From Rubrivivax sp. (GTDB lineage Bacteria > Pseudomonadota > Gammaproteobacteria > Burkholderiales > Burkholderiaceae_C), in assembly GCA_016707445.1 (NCBI GenBank), contig JADJHR010000019.1, forward strand, positions 1 to 64,000: a stretch of 64,000 nt of DNA, in the 5' to 3' direction. The position numbers were made by a program, and so were the translations under genes. Shown here in pieces: positions 1 through 8,946 of the stretch (positions are counted from its first letter, which is position 1; each line of letters starts with the position of its first letter). The notes under the pieces are model-generated. The model was not told where the DNA came from and did not search any database. It saw only the letters and a list, made by a program, of their open reading frames with translations.

Positions 1-1092
1 ATCCTCTACACCAGCGGCAGCACCGGCCGCCCCAAGGGCGTGGTGCTCTCGCACCGCAACATGGTGGCCGGCGCCAAGAGCGTGGCCAGCTATCTGGAGA
101 ACGGTCCGCAGGACACCTTGCTGGCCGCCTTGCCGTTGTCCTTCGACGCCGGATTCAGTCAGCTGACCACGGCCTTCCATGCCGGCGCGCGCGTGGTGCT
201 GCTGAACTACCTGCTGCCGCGCGACGTGCTCAAGGCGATGGAGCGCGAGAAGGTCACCGGCCTGACCGCCGTGCCGCCGCTGTACATCCAGCTGGCCGGC
301 CTGGACTGGCCGGCGGCCATCAACGAGCACCTGCGCTACTTCGCCAACACCGGCGGGCGCATGCCGCGCGAGACGCTGATGGCGCTGCGCCAGCGCGTGC
401 CCAAGGCCAAGCCCTTCCTGATGTACGGCCTGACCGAGGCGTTCCGCTCGACCTACCTGCCGCCGGAGGAGGTCGACCGCCGGCCCGATTCGATCGGCAA
501 GGCGATCCCGAACGCCGAGATCCTGGTGCTGCGCGACGACGGCACCGAGTGTGCCGCCGACGAGCCGGGCGAACTGGTGCACCGTGGCGCGTTGGTGGGC
601 CAGGGCTACTGGAACGATGCCGAAAAGACGGCCGAGCGCTACAAGCTGTTGCCGGTGGGCATCGGCGGCCGCGAGAAGGGGCTGATGCTGCCGGAGTACG
701 CGGTGTTCTCCGGCGACACCGTGCGCAAGGACGCCGAAGGCTTCCTGTATTTCATCGGCCGGCGCGACGAGATGATGAAGACCTCGGGCTACCGCGTCAG
801 CCCGACCGAGGTCGAAGAGGTGCTCTATGCCACCAAGCTGGTGGGCGAATGTGTCGCCTTCGGCGTCGATCACCCGACGCTGGGCCAGGCGATCCAGGTG
901 ATCGCCAGTGCGCCCGACGGTAGCGACGGCATCGACCTGGAGGCCTTGCTCGCGTCATGCCGGCAGCACATGCCCGCGTACATGCTGCCCGCCGGCATCC
1001 ATCCGATGAAGGGCCCGCTGCCGCGCAACCCCAACGGCAAGATCGACCGCAAACTGCTGGCCACGGCGTGGATCGGGCGTCGATCGATTTGA
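1..1092 (+). CDS. Exosortase A-associated acyl-CoA ligase, 5' end cut by window edge
   Basis: ATP-dependent acyl-CoA (or acyl-ACP) ligase of the AMP-binding/ANL superfamily. Reading frame 1 is open from the first base, so the N-terminal third lies outside the window. The first visible residues are the P-loop core YTSGSTGRPKG. Further on are the YGLTE motif, the hinge GRRDEMMKTSGYRV and the C-terminal PRNPNGKIDRK with the catalytic lysine. The enzyme would activate a carboxylic acid as acyl-adenylate. The PLP decarboxylase that follows (after an intervening toxin-antitoxin pair) is its usual partner in XrtA/PEP-CTERM polysaccharide loci, which points to the exosortase A-associated subfamily. 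The substrate is unknown. The superfamily call is secure; the XrtA assignment is inferred from context and resemblance. Confidence 0.88.
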   Translation: MLYTSGSTGRPKGVVLSHRNMVAGAKSVASYLENGPQDTLLAALPLSFDAGFSQLTTAFHAGARVVLLNYLLPRDVLKAMEREKVTGLTAVPPLYIQLAGLDWPAAINEHLRYFANTGGRMPRETLMALRQRVPKAKPFLMYGLTEAFRSTYLPPEEVDRRPDSIGKAIPNAEILVLRDDGTECAADEPGELVHRGALVGQGYWNDAEKTAERYKLLPVGIGGREKGLMLPEYAVFSGDTVRKDAEGFLYFIGRRDEMMKTSGYRVSPTEVEEVLYATKLVGECVAFGVDHPTLGQAIQVIASAPDGSDGIDLEALLASCRQHMPAYMLPAGIHPMKGPLPRNPNGKIDRKLLATAWIGRRSI

Positions 1093-1145
1093 CGTCACGT
1101 ACCTCTGAAGGCATCATGACGTCATCGATTTGATGCCTTGATGCC

Positions 1146-1406
1146 ATGCGAACGACTGTCACCCTGGATCCTGATGTCGAGTTGCTTGTCAAGAACGCTG
1201 TCCGCGAGCGGGACGCGTCTTTCAAGCAGGTACTCAACGATGGGCTGCGGCGCGGACTGAGCACGGGGCCGCACCGCGCCGCCACGCCTTTCGTGCAACT
1301 GACCTTCGATGCCGGGCGCCCGTTGGTGGACCTGACGAAGGCAGGCGCGCTGGCCGATGAAGTCGAGGATCGAGAGATCATGGTCAAGCTGCTGCAGGCG
1401 CGCTGA
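1146..1406 (+). CDS. VapB-like antitoxin
   Basis: Small protein of 86 residues. Its N-terminus (MRTTVTLDPDVELLVKNA) looks like a ribbon-helix-helix DNA-binding fold, as in VapB/CopG antitoxins. It would neutralise the PIN toxin encoded 6 bases downstream and autoregulate the pair. The C-terminal half (FDAGRPLVDLTKAGALADE) fits a toxin-binding tail. It sits between two exosortase-associated genes that are normally neighbours, so it looks like an insertion into that operon. The nearest alternative is an orphan CopG-type repressor, but the PIN fragment directly behind it makes a TA antitoxin more likely. Confidence 0.75.
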   Translation: MRTTVTLDPDVELLVKNAVRERDASFKQVLNDGLRRGLSTGPHRAATPFVQLTFDAGRPLVDLTKAGALADEVEDREIMVKLLQAR

Positions 1407-1412
1407 CACACC

Positions 1413-1842
1413 GTGTGGATGCCCGATGTCAACGTGCTGGTGGCCGCGTCGGTGGTGCAGGTGCCGTACCACGGCCGCGCTCGCGATGCGATGGAGAATG
1501 CCTTTCGAAGGCCCATCTCGTGTGGGTTTCGCCTGGGCCGCGTTGACGGGCTTTGTTCGCATCACCACGCGCCGTGGCGTGTTCGAGCGCCCGCTGGGTG
1601 TGGAACAGGCGCTACAGGTGGTCGACAACTGGCTGTACCACCCGGCTGCCGTGATTGCGCATCCGGGGCCGGGCCACCAGGGTTTGTTGGGTCGCCTGTT
1701 GCTGGCGGCCGGAGCCGCAGGCAATCTGACCACCGACGCCCACTTGGCCGCGATCGCGATCGAGCACGGTGCGGTGCTCGGTTCCTTCGATCGCGACTTC
1801 GACCGCTTTGCCGGTCTGCGCTTCGAACACTTGAAACCATGA
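1413..1842 (+). pseudogene. VapC-like PIN-domain toxin, frameshifted
   Basis: PIN-domain endoribonuclease toxin of the VapC type. The start (GTG 1413 or ATG 1419) gives MPDVNVLVAAS with the first catalytic aspartate. The rest of the PIN fold (GFVRITTRRGVF, TTDAHLAAIAIE, GSFDRDFDRF) lies in another frame ending at 1842. Removing one T from the TTT at 1503-1505 joins the two into one 142-residue protein, a normal VapC length. As written, the N-terminal frame runs on without a stop into the decarboxylase gene. The module is either inactivated or the extra base is a sequencing error. The stop overlaps the decarboxylase start (ATGA). Confidence 0.75.
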
Positions 1843-3089
1843 ACACCAGTCCGCCGCAGCGCATCCCCCCAGCTCACGCCGACATGACCCAGTTCGACGT
1901 CTCCGGCGGCGAGTTGCTCGTCGGCGGCAAGCGACTGGCGGTGCTGGCGGCTCAGGTCGGCCAGACTCCGTTCTACGCCTACGACCGCAGCCTGCTGAGA
2001 CTCCGGGTGGCAGAGCTGCGCCGGGCCTTGCCGCAGGCGATCAAGCTGCACTACGCGATGAAGGCCAACCCGCTGCCCGCCGTGGTCGGCCTGATGGCCG
2101 GGCTGGTCGACGGCATCGACGTGGCGTCTGCGGGCGAGCTGAAAGTGGCGCTGGACGCCGGTGCTGCCCCGGCCGAGATCAGCTTTGCCGGCCCCGGCAA
2201 GCGCGACGTGGAACTGCGCCAGGCGGTGGCGGCCGGCGTGTTGGTCAACGTCGAGTCGGCGCGCGAACTGCCGGTGCTGGCCGCGGCTTCGCAGGAACTC
2301 GGCCTGCCAGCGCGCGTGGCCGTGCGCGTCAACCCCGACTTCGAGCTCAAGGGCTCGGGCATGAAGATGGGCGGCGGGCCCAAGCAGTTCGGCATCGACG
2401 TCGAGCAGGTGCCCGATGTGCTGCGTCAGGTCGCCCGGTTGGGGCTGGCCTTCGAGGGCTATCACCTGTTCGCCGGATCGCAGAACCTGAAGGCCGACTC
2501 GATCTGCGAGGCTCAACTCAAGTCCTACGAGCTGGCGTTGCGGCTGGCCGAGTTCGCGCCGACGCCGCTGCGCTTTCTCAACCTGGGCGGCGGCTTCGGC
2601 ATTCCCTACTTTCCCGGCGAGCAGCGGCTGGACCTGGCGCCGATCGGTACCAACTTGGCGACGCTGGTCGAACGTGCGTCGCGCGAGATGCCGCAGGCTC
2701 AGCTGGTGATCGAACTGGGGCGCTACTTTGTCGGCGAGGCCGGCATCTACGTCACGCGCGTGGTCGACCGCAAGGTCTCGCGCGGGCAGGTGTTCCTGGT
2801 CTGCGACGGCGGCCTGAACCACCACCTGTCGGCGTCGGGCAACTTCGGCCAGGTGGTGCGCAAGAACTACCCGGTGACGATCGGCAACCGCGTCGGCGGC
2901 ACGCTTCGTGAAACCGCGTCGGCGGTGGGCCCGTTGTGCACGCCGCTGGACCTGCTGGCCGACCGCATGGACCTGCCGGTGGCGCAGATCGGCGACCTGG
3001 TGGTCGTGTTCCAGTCGGGTGCCTATGGCGCCAGCGCCAGCCCGCAGCCTTTCCTGGGGCATCCGGCGGTGGTCGAGGTGCTGGTCTGA
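1839..3089 (+). CDS. PLP-dependent decarboxylase, exosortase A-associated
   Basis: Fold type III PLP enzyme of the DapDC/ornithine-decarboxylase family, 416 residues from ATG 1839 (ATG 1884 is also possible). The alanine-racemase-like barrel carries the PLP lysine in HYAMKANP (Lys75). A glycine-rich phosphate site NLGGGFGIPYF, an ELGRYFVGEAG segment and CDGGLNHHL follow. It would decarboxylate an amino-acid-like substrate, here probably in XrtA-linked exopolysaccharide or PEP-CTERM metabolism, since the acyl-CoA ligase upstream is its habitual partner. It could be mistaken for lysA, but the CDGG...HHL region and the context favour the exosortase-associated group. The upstream frame is open through 1413 only because vapC is frameshifted. 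Confidence 0.87.
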   Translation: MNTSPPQRIPPAHADMTQFDVSGGELLVGGKRLAVLAAQVGQTPFYAYDRSLLRLRVAELRRALPQAIKLHYAMKANPLPAVVGLMAGLVDGIDVASAGELKVALDAGAAPAEISFAGPGKRDVELRQAVAAGVLVNVESARELPVLAAASQELGLPARVAVRVNPDFELKGSGMKMGGGPKQFGIDVEQVPDVLRQVARLGLAFEGYHLFAGSQNLKADSICEAQLKSYELALRLAEFAPTPLRFLNLGGGFGIPYFPGEQRLDLAPIGTNLATLVERASREMPQAQLVIELGRYFVGEAGIYVTRVVDRKVSRGQVFLVCDGGLNHHLSASGNFGQVVRKNYPVTIGNRVGGTLRETASAVGPLCTPLDLLADRMDLPVAQIGDLVVVFQSGAYGASASPQPFLGHPAVVEVLV

Positions 3090-3114
3090 TCAGCTGCCGT
3101 CACTGGCCCTGCTG

Positions 3115-5465
3115 ATGTCACCGTCGGATCGCGCCGCCGCCTTCACGGCGCGACAGCGCCACCAGCTGGCCGGCGTGTTGCTGGTCTGGGCCTTGTTCAT
3201 CGTCTACGGCAGCTGGGTGCCGCTGAGTTTTCAGCCGCGTGACTGGCCGGGGCCCGGACCGCGTTGTGGCAATGGTCCGGGGTCGATGCGCTGAAAGGCC
3301 AGCGCCTGGACACGGCGGTCAACTTGCTGCTGACAGTGCCTCTGGGCTTTGGCCTGGCGCTGCTGGGCCTTGATCGATCGCGCCGTGCGCCTGCCCTGGT
3401 GCGGCTGGGCATTGTGCTGGCGGTGCTGCCCTTGTCCCTGGCTGTCGAGCTGGGTCAGGCCTTCTTGCCGTCGCGCAGCGAGAGCCTTGGTGATGTGGCC
3501 GCACAGACCGTGGGCACGCTGATCGGCCTGGTCTTGCAGGCGTGGCTGGGGCGCCGCGCGCAATTGCGGCTGGTGAATTTGATGACGGCCCTGGACGCGC
3601 GGTCTCGCGCCCGACATCTGTTGCATCTCTACCTGCTGGCTTTGCTGTTGTTCAACGTGATGCCGCTGGACCTGACGCTCGACGCCGGCGAGCTGTATGG
3701 CAAGTGGCGCGATGGGCGGGTGCTGTGGTTGCCGTTCAGCGGGCCCTGGACGGGCGCTGCCCAATTCACCTACGACCTGGTGACCGACATCCTGCTGTGG
3801 ATGCCGGTGGGTGCGCTCTGGCGTCTTGACGAGCCGAGGCGCAAGCTTGCGGCCATCGCCTGGCGTGCGGCGCTGCTCGCCCTGGGCATCGAGCTGGCGC
3901 AATTGTTCGTGTTATCCCGCGTCACCGACATCAGCGATGTGTTGACGTCGACGGCCGGTGCCTGGCTGGGTGCGGCAGGGGTGCTGCCGAGCCTGCGCGC
4001 ACTGGGCGGTGACGCGCTGCGCTGGCGCAGGATGGCCGCGGTCGGCCTTTGGCTGTGGCTTCTGGTGACCCTGATGGTGTACGGCTGGCCATTTGCCTGG
4101 CACTGGCCGGCGGCAGGTGGATTGGCCTTCGTTGATGCCTTTACCCGCGTCCCGTTCGTCACCTACTTCCAGCGCAATGAGTTCGGCGCCTTGAACGAAA
4201 TCCTGCGCAAGCTGCTGGTCTTCTTGCCGGGCGGGCTGCTGCTGCGGCTCTGGTCGACCGCGCCCGGGCTGCGGCCCTCACGCAGCGGGCTGCTGGCGCT
4301 GTGCGTGCTGGCGTTCCTGCTCGAAGCGGGCCAGGTGGTGCTGGCCGATCGCGTGGCCGATCTCACCGATGCCCTGCTGGCCTGCCTGGGCGCAACGCTC
4401 GGCTGGGTCTTGTCGGGTTGGCTTCAGGGGATGCGGGCCAGCTTGCCGCTGTCGCAGGCGCCAACGCCACTGCCTCCGCCCCGCAGCACCAGGGCTCCGA
4501 GGGCGAAAGCCAGCGGCGCGAGCGTCTTGATGGCTCATGGGTTGACGATTCTGGTGCTGGCGACGCTGCTCTGGTTGCTGGCACGGCTGCCCGGCGTGCC
4601 CTACAACGTGGTCAAGCTCATGCCCATCGGTCTGGTCGGATGGGCGTCGGCGGCAGGGCTGGCGCTGGCGGCCTGGTGGCTGGCCGCGCTTCCGGTGGCG
4701 GCCATGGTTGTCGCGTCGCGGCGGGTGGCGATGGCACTGCCCGCCTGGTTGCTGTTGCATGCCTTGGTGGCCTTTGCCGTGCTGCGGCTGATGGTGCCAT
4801 TGCCGATGCTGCACAAGGTGATCGGCTCACCCGTTCTGGCGCTGTCGGGGCCCTGGGAAGACCTGCTGCGCTACCTGGCCCTGCACGTCGCGTTGCTGCT
4901 GCCGCTGTGCGGCGGGGCCTTGGTGGTGCAGGTGCTTCGGCAGCCGGCCGCCTTGGCGCGCCTGCTGTATTGGTTGCTCCTGGCCGCGTTGCTGGCCTGG
5001 CCCCTGCACTGGGCCGTGGTGGACCGTGCCGCCACCGACAACCTGGTCGAGTTGATGCGTGGCGGCGGCAGTCTTGCCGCGTCGGCCTGGCTGGCGACGG
5101 CGGTGATGGCCGTAGGTGCAGGCGCCGGGGCACTGGCTTGTCTGATGATTGACCGTCGTCAGGCGGGCATGTTGCTGGGGCTGTTGGTGATCGCTGCGGC
5201 CGTCACCGCGGCTGCACTCGTGGCCGGACTGGAACCGATGCTGGTCAAGTACGACAAGGCCTTCTCGGCGCTGCAGTTCATCCTCAGTGCGAGTCGCCAG
5301 GACTATGCCAGCGGCACTGAGCTGCTGGCCCGCGCTGCGCTGGCCTTCATCGGCGTGGTCGCGATGCTGGCCTGGCTGCAGCTGCCCTGGTGGCGCCGCG
5401 CCCCGCAGGCGCAGGCAGACCGGCCGCCGTCAGTGGCTGCAGAGGCCTTGGCGGGCTCCGCCTAG
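3115..5465 (+). CDS. Large VanZ-family membrane protein with three VanZ-like units (frameshift near 3250)
   Basis: Polytopic inner-membrane protein, about 783 residues once one missing G is restored in the GGGG run at 3249-3252. The N-terminal frame (ATG 3115, first membrane helix LLVWALFIVYGSWVPL) then joins the long frame that starts as ALWQWSGVDAL. The first half holds three related VanZ-like units. Each has a helix ending in a P-x-G turn (LLLTVPLGFGL, DILLWMPVGAL, LLVFLPGGLLL), then an ExxQ...R...D...G...G segment (ELGQAFLPSR, ELAQLFVLSR, EAGQVVLADR). The C-terminal 330 residues are further hydrophobic helices. VanZ proteins are of uncertain function. This one follows the exosortase-associated genes and may act in the same surface-polysaccharide system. 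Confidence 0.78.
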
Positions 5466-5477
5466 AATCCGCGGTTC

Positions 5478-5495
5478 GCCCGCGCTTTGGCGGGC
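5478..5495 (+). terminator. Hairpin between vanZ and yajC
   Basis: Six-base-pair inverted repeat GCCCGC / GCGGGC with a 6-base loop, just after the VanZ stop and before yajC. It has no T-run, so it is at best a weak terminator or leader structure. A -10-like TAGAAT (5463-5468) overlaps the VanZ stop codon and may start the yajC-secDF transcript. Confidence 0.35.
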
Positions 5496-5544
5496 CCGAT
5501 TTCGTCCGCGCACCCCGTGCGCCCACGCCCCAGGAGCGAGACCC

Positions 5545-5871
5545 GTGTTCATCTCCCAAGCCTTTGCCCAAACCACTGGCGGTGCCGGCGGCACCGAATC
5601 TTCTCTGCTCAGCCTGGCGCCGCTGGTGCTGATGTTCGTGGTGCTCTACTTCATCATGATCCGGCCGCAGATGAAGAAGCAGAAAGAGCACAAGGCCATG
5701 ATCGAAGCGCTGGCCAAGGGCGACGAGGTGGTGATCGCCGGCGGCGTGGTCGGCCGCGTGTCCAAGCTCGGCGACTCTTTCGTGCATGTCGAGGTGGCCA
5801 ACAACGTCGAGCTGCAGGTGCAGCGGCCGTCGGTGGTGCAGGTGCTGCCCAAGGGCACGTTCGGCAAGTAA
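5545..5871 (+). CDS. yajC: Preprotein translocase subunit YajC
   Basis: Small inner-membrane protein of the SecDF-YajC accessory complex, 108 residues. The GTG start at 5545 is preceded by an AGGAG at 5532-5536. After a short periplasmic N-terminus (MFISQAFAQ) there is one membrane helix (APLVLMFVVLYFIMI), then the conserved RPQMKKQKEH and a small cytosolic domain (KGDEVVIAGGVVGRV). Length and order match the family. It is followed by secD and secF in the standard order, so all three are probably co-transcribed. Confidence 0.97.
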   Translation: MFISQAFAQTTGGAGGTESSLLSLAPLVLMFVVLYFIMIRPQMKKQKEHKAMIEALAKGDEVVIAGGVVGRVSKLGDSFVHVEVANNVELQVQRPSVVQVLPKGTFGK

Positions 5872-5978
5872 GCCGTCCCGCGTCGCGCCCGGCACGGCCT
5901 TGCCGTTGCCTCGGGCGCTGACGATCAGCCGCCGGCAGCAGCCCCCCAGGGCCCTGATCGGCCGCAAAGGAACCCCCC

Positions 5979-7866
5979 ATGAACCGCTACCCCTTGTGGA
6001 AGTACGTGCTCCTTGCGGTCGCCCTGGTGGTCGGGCTGCTGTACACGGCGCCCAACCTGTACGGCGAGGCGCCGGCGGTGCAGGTGTCCAGCGGCAAGGC
6101 CACGATCAAGGTCGACCGCGCGCTGGTCGACCGCGTGGAGCAGGCGCTGCAGCAGGCTGCGCTGAAGCCCGATTTCGTGCAGCTCGAAGGCAATTCGATC
6201 CGGGCCCGGTTCGACAGCACCGACAACCAGCTCAAGGCCAAGGACGCACTGTCCAAGGCGCTGAACCCCGATCCGGCCGACCCCGGCTACATCGTCGCGC
6301 TGAACCTGCTGTCGCGCTCGCCGGCCTGGATGGCCAAGCTGCACGCGCTGCCCATGTACCTGGGGCTGGACCTGCGCGGCGGCGTGCACTTCCTGATGCA
6401 GGTCGACATGAAGTCGGCGCTGACCAAGCGTGCCGAGGCCATCACCGGCGACATGCGCACGCTGATGCGCGACAAGAACATCCGCCATGCCGGCATCGTG
6501 CGTGACGGCAACGTGGTGGAGATGCGTTTTCGCGACCAGGCCACGCTGGCAGGCGCGCAACCTGCTGCTCGATCAGGTGCCCGAAATGGATTGGGTGGCC
6601 AGCACCGAAGGCAACGAGTTGAAGCTGCGCGGCACGCTCAAGCCCGAGGCGGCGTTCAAGGTGCAGGAGCAGGCGCTCAAGCAGAACATCACGACGCTGC
6701 ACAACCGCGTCAACGAACTCGGCACCAGCGAGCCGGTGATCCAGCAGCAGGGCACCGACCGCGTGGTGGTGCAGCTGCCGGGCGTGCAGGACACGGCACG
6801 TGCCAAGGACATCATTGGCCGCACGGCCACGCTCGAGCTGCGCATGGTGAATGAGTCGGCCGAGGCCAAGGCGGCCGAGCGCGGCGGTGGCCCCGTGCCC
6901 TTCGGCAGCGAACGCTTTGTCGAGCGCAACGGCCAGCCGATCATCGTCTTCCGCCAGGTGGTGCTGACCGGCGACAGCCTGACCGACGCGCAGCCCGGCT
7001 TCGACGGCCAGACGCAGGAGCCTTCGGTCAACCTGACGGTCGATGCCAAGGGCGCGCGCATCATCCGCGACGTCACGCGCGAGAACGTCGGCAAGCGCAT
7101 GGCCATCCTGCTGTTCGAGAAGGGCAAGGGCGAGGTCGTGACGGCGCCGGTGATCCGCAGCGAGCTCGGGGCGCGCTTCCAGATCACGGGCCGCATGACC
7201 ACGGCCGAGGCCACCGACACCGCGCTGCTGCTGCGCGCCGGTTCGCTGGCCGCGCCGATGGAGATCATCGAAGAGCGCACCATCGGCCCCAGCCTGGGCG
7301 CCGACAACATCGCCAAGGGCTTTGCCAGCGTGACCTACGGCTTTGCCGCCATCGCGCTGTTCATGTGCGCCTACTACCTGCTGTTCGGCGTGTTCTCGAC
7401 GCTGTCGCTGGGCTTCAACCTGCTGCTGCTGGTGGCGCTGCTGTCGATGCTGCAGGCCACACTCACGCTGCCGGGCATCGCGGCCATCGCGCTCACGCTG
7501 GGCATGGCGATCGACGCCAACGTGCTGATCAACGAACGTGTGCGCGAGGAACTGCGCGGCGGCGCACCGCCTCAGGCCGCCATCGCGATCGGTTATGAGC
7601 GCGCCTGGGGCACGATTCTCGACTCCAACGTCACCACGCTGATCGCCGGCGTGGCGCTGCTGGCCTTCGGCTCGGGCCCGGTGCGCGGCTTTGCCGTCGT
7701 GCACTGCCTGGGCATCCTGACCTCGATGTTCTCGGCCGTGGTGTTCTCGCGCGGTCTGGTCAACCTGTGGTACGGGCGCCAGAAGCGCCTGAAGTCGGTG
7801 TCGATCGGACAGGTCTGGCGGCCCGACGGCGGCACCAAGCCGCTGGTCGACGCGGAAGGGAGTTGA
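5979..7866 (+). CDS. secD: Protein translocase subunit SecD (frameshift near 6552)
   Basis: RND-type membrane subunit that couples proton-motive force to late steps of Sec export. The N-terminal frame has the first membrane helix (VLLAVALVVGLLYTA) and LGLDLRGGVHFLMQVD. At 6552-6553 the frame shifts: removing one G joins DQATLA to ARNLLLDQVPEMDWV and gives a normal 628-residue SecD. The C-terminal part contains the periplasmic P1 remainder, the DxNVLINERVREEL region and the last membrane helices. SecD is needed for normal growth, so an intact gene with a sequence error is more likely than a pseudogene. The secF start follows within a few bases. Confidence 0.93.
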
Positions 7867-7868
7867 GC

Positions 7869-8900
7869 ATGGAGTTCTTCCGGATCAAGAAGGACATCCC
7901 CTTCATGCGCCACGTGCTGGTGCTGAACGTGGTCTCGTTCATCACCTTTGCGGCGGCGGTCTTCTTCCTGTTCTCGCGCGGCTTGCACCTGTCGATCGAG
8001 TTCACCGGCGGCACGGTGCTCGAAGTGGCCTATGCCCAGTCGGCCGACATCGAGCGCACCCGAACCAGCGTCGAGGCGCTGGGCCTGGGCGAAGCGCAGG
8101 TGCAGAACTTCGGCACCTCGCACGACGTGCTGGTGCGCCTGCCCGTGCGCCCCGGCATGAAGCAGTCGGACGTGGCGGCCAGGGTGTTCGACGCGCTGTG
8201 CAAGGCCGAGGGCGGCGGCGTCACCAGCAAGCAGTACGTCACGCCCCAGGGTGAGGCCGTGAGCCGGGCCTCGTGCAGCAACGCCGCCGGTGCCGAGCCG
8301 ATCAAGCTCAGCCGCACCGAGTTCGTCGGCCCGTCAGTGGGCTCGGAGCTGGCGCGCGACGGCGCACTGGCACTGGGTGCCACGGTGCTGGGCATCATGA
8401 TCTACCTGGCGTTTCGCTTCGAATGGAAGTTTGCGGTCGCCGGCATCATCGCCAACCTGCACGACGTGGTCATCATCCTGGGCTTCTTCGCCTTCTTCCA
8501 GTGGGAGTTCTCGCTGGCGGTGCTGGCGGCGATCCTGGCGGTGCTGGGCTATTCGGTGAACGAGTCGGTGGTGATCTTCGACCGCATCCGCGAGGCCTTC
8601 CGCAAGTTTCGCAAGCTGACCACGCCGCAGGTCATCGACCATGCCATCACCAGCACCACCAGCCGCACCATCATCACGCACGGCAGCACGCAGATGATGG
8701 TGCTGTCGATGCTGCTCTTCGGCGGGCCCACGCTGCACTACTTCGGGGTGGCCCTGACGATCGGCATCCTGTTCGGCATCTACTCGTCGATCTTCGTGGC
8801 CGCGGGCATCGCGATGTGGCTGGGGGTCAAGCGCGAGGACCTTGTCAAGGCCAACAAGGACCATGACCCGAATGACCCCAACGCAGGGGCCGTGGTGTAG
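7869..8900 (+). CDS. secF: Protein translocase subunit SecF
   Basis: Partner of SecD in the SecDF-YajC complex, 343 residues. Its start lies only 2 bases after the secD stop. Visible features are the first membrane helix (VLVLNVVSFITFAAAVFF), the family motif IEFTGGTVLEV, a periplasmic domain of about 100 residues and five C-terminal membrane helices with GYSVNESVVIFDRIRE near residues 228-243. Length and order are normal. The C-terminus (KANKDHDPNDPNAGAVV) is polar and cytosolic. Confidence 0.97.
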   Translation: MEFFRIKKDIPFMRHVLVLNVVSFITFAAAVFFLFSRGLHLSIEFTGGTVLEVAYAQSADIERTRTSVEALGLGEAQVQNFGTSHDVLVRLPVRPGMKQSDVAARVFDALCKAEGGGVTSKQYVTPQGEAVSRASCSNAAGAEPIKLSRTEFVGPSVGSELARDGALALGATVLGIMIYLAFRFEWKFAVAGIIANLHDVVIILGFFAFFQWEFSLAVLAAILAVLGYSVNESVVIFDRIREAFRKFRKLTTPQVIDHAITSTTSRTIITHGSTQMMVLSMLLFGGPTLHYFGVALTIGILFGIYSSIFVAAGIAMWLGVKREDLVKANKDHDPNDPNAGAVV

Positions 8901-8946
8901 AGTCCTTCGACCGTCAGGAATTCACGAAAAACACCGCTTTTCACCT

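Noticed and set aside
1122..3062. 646-codon minus-strand frame
   Set aside because: Shadow of the VapBC and decarboxylase genes; composition is His/Arg/Gln-rich with no family features.
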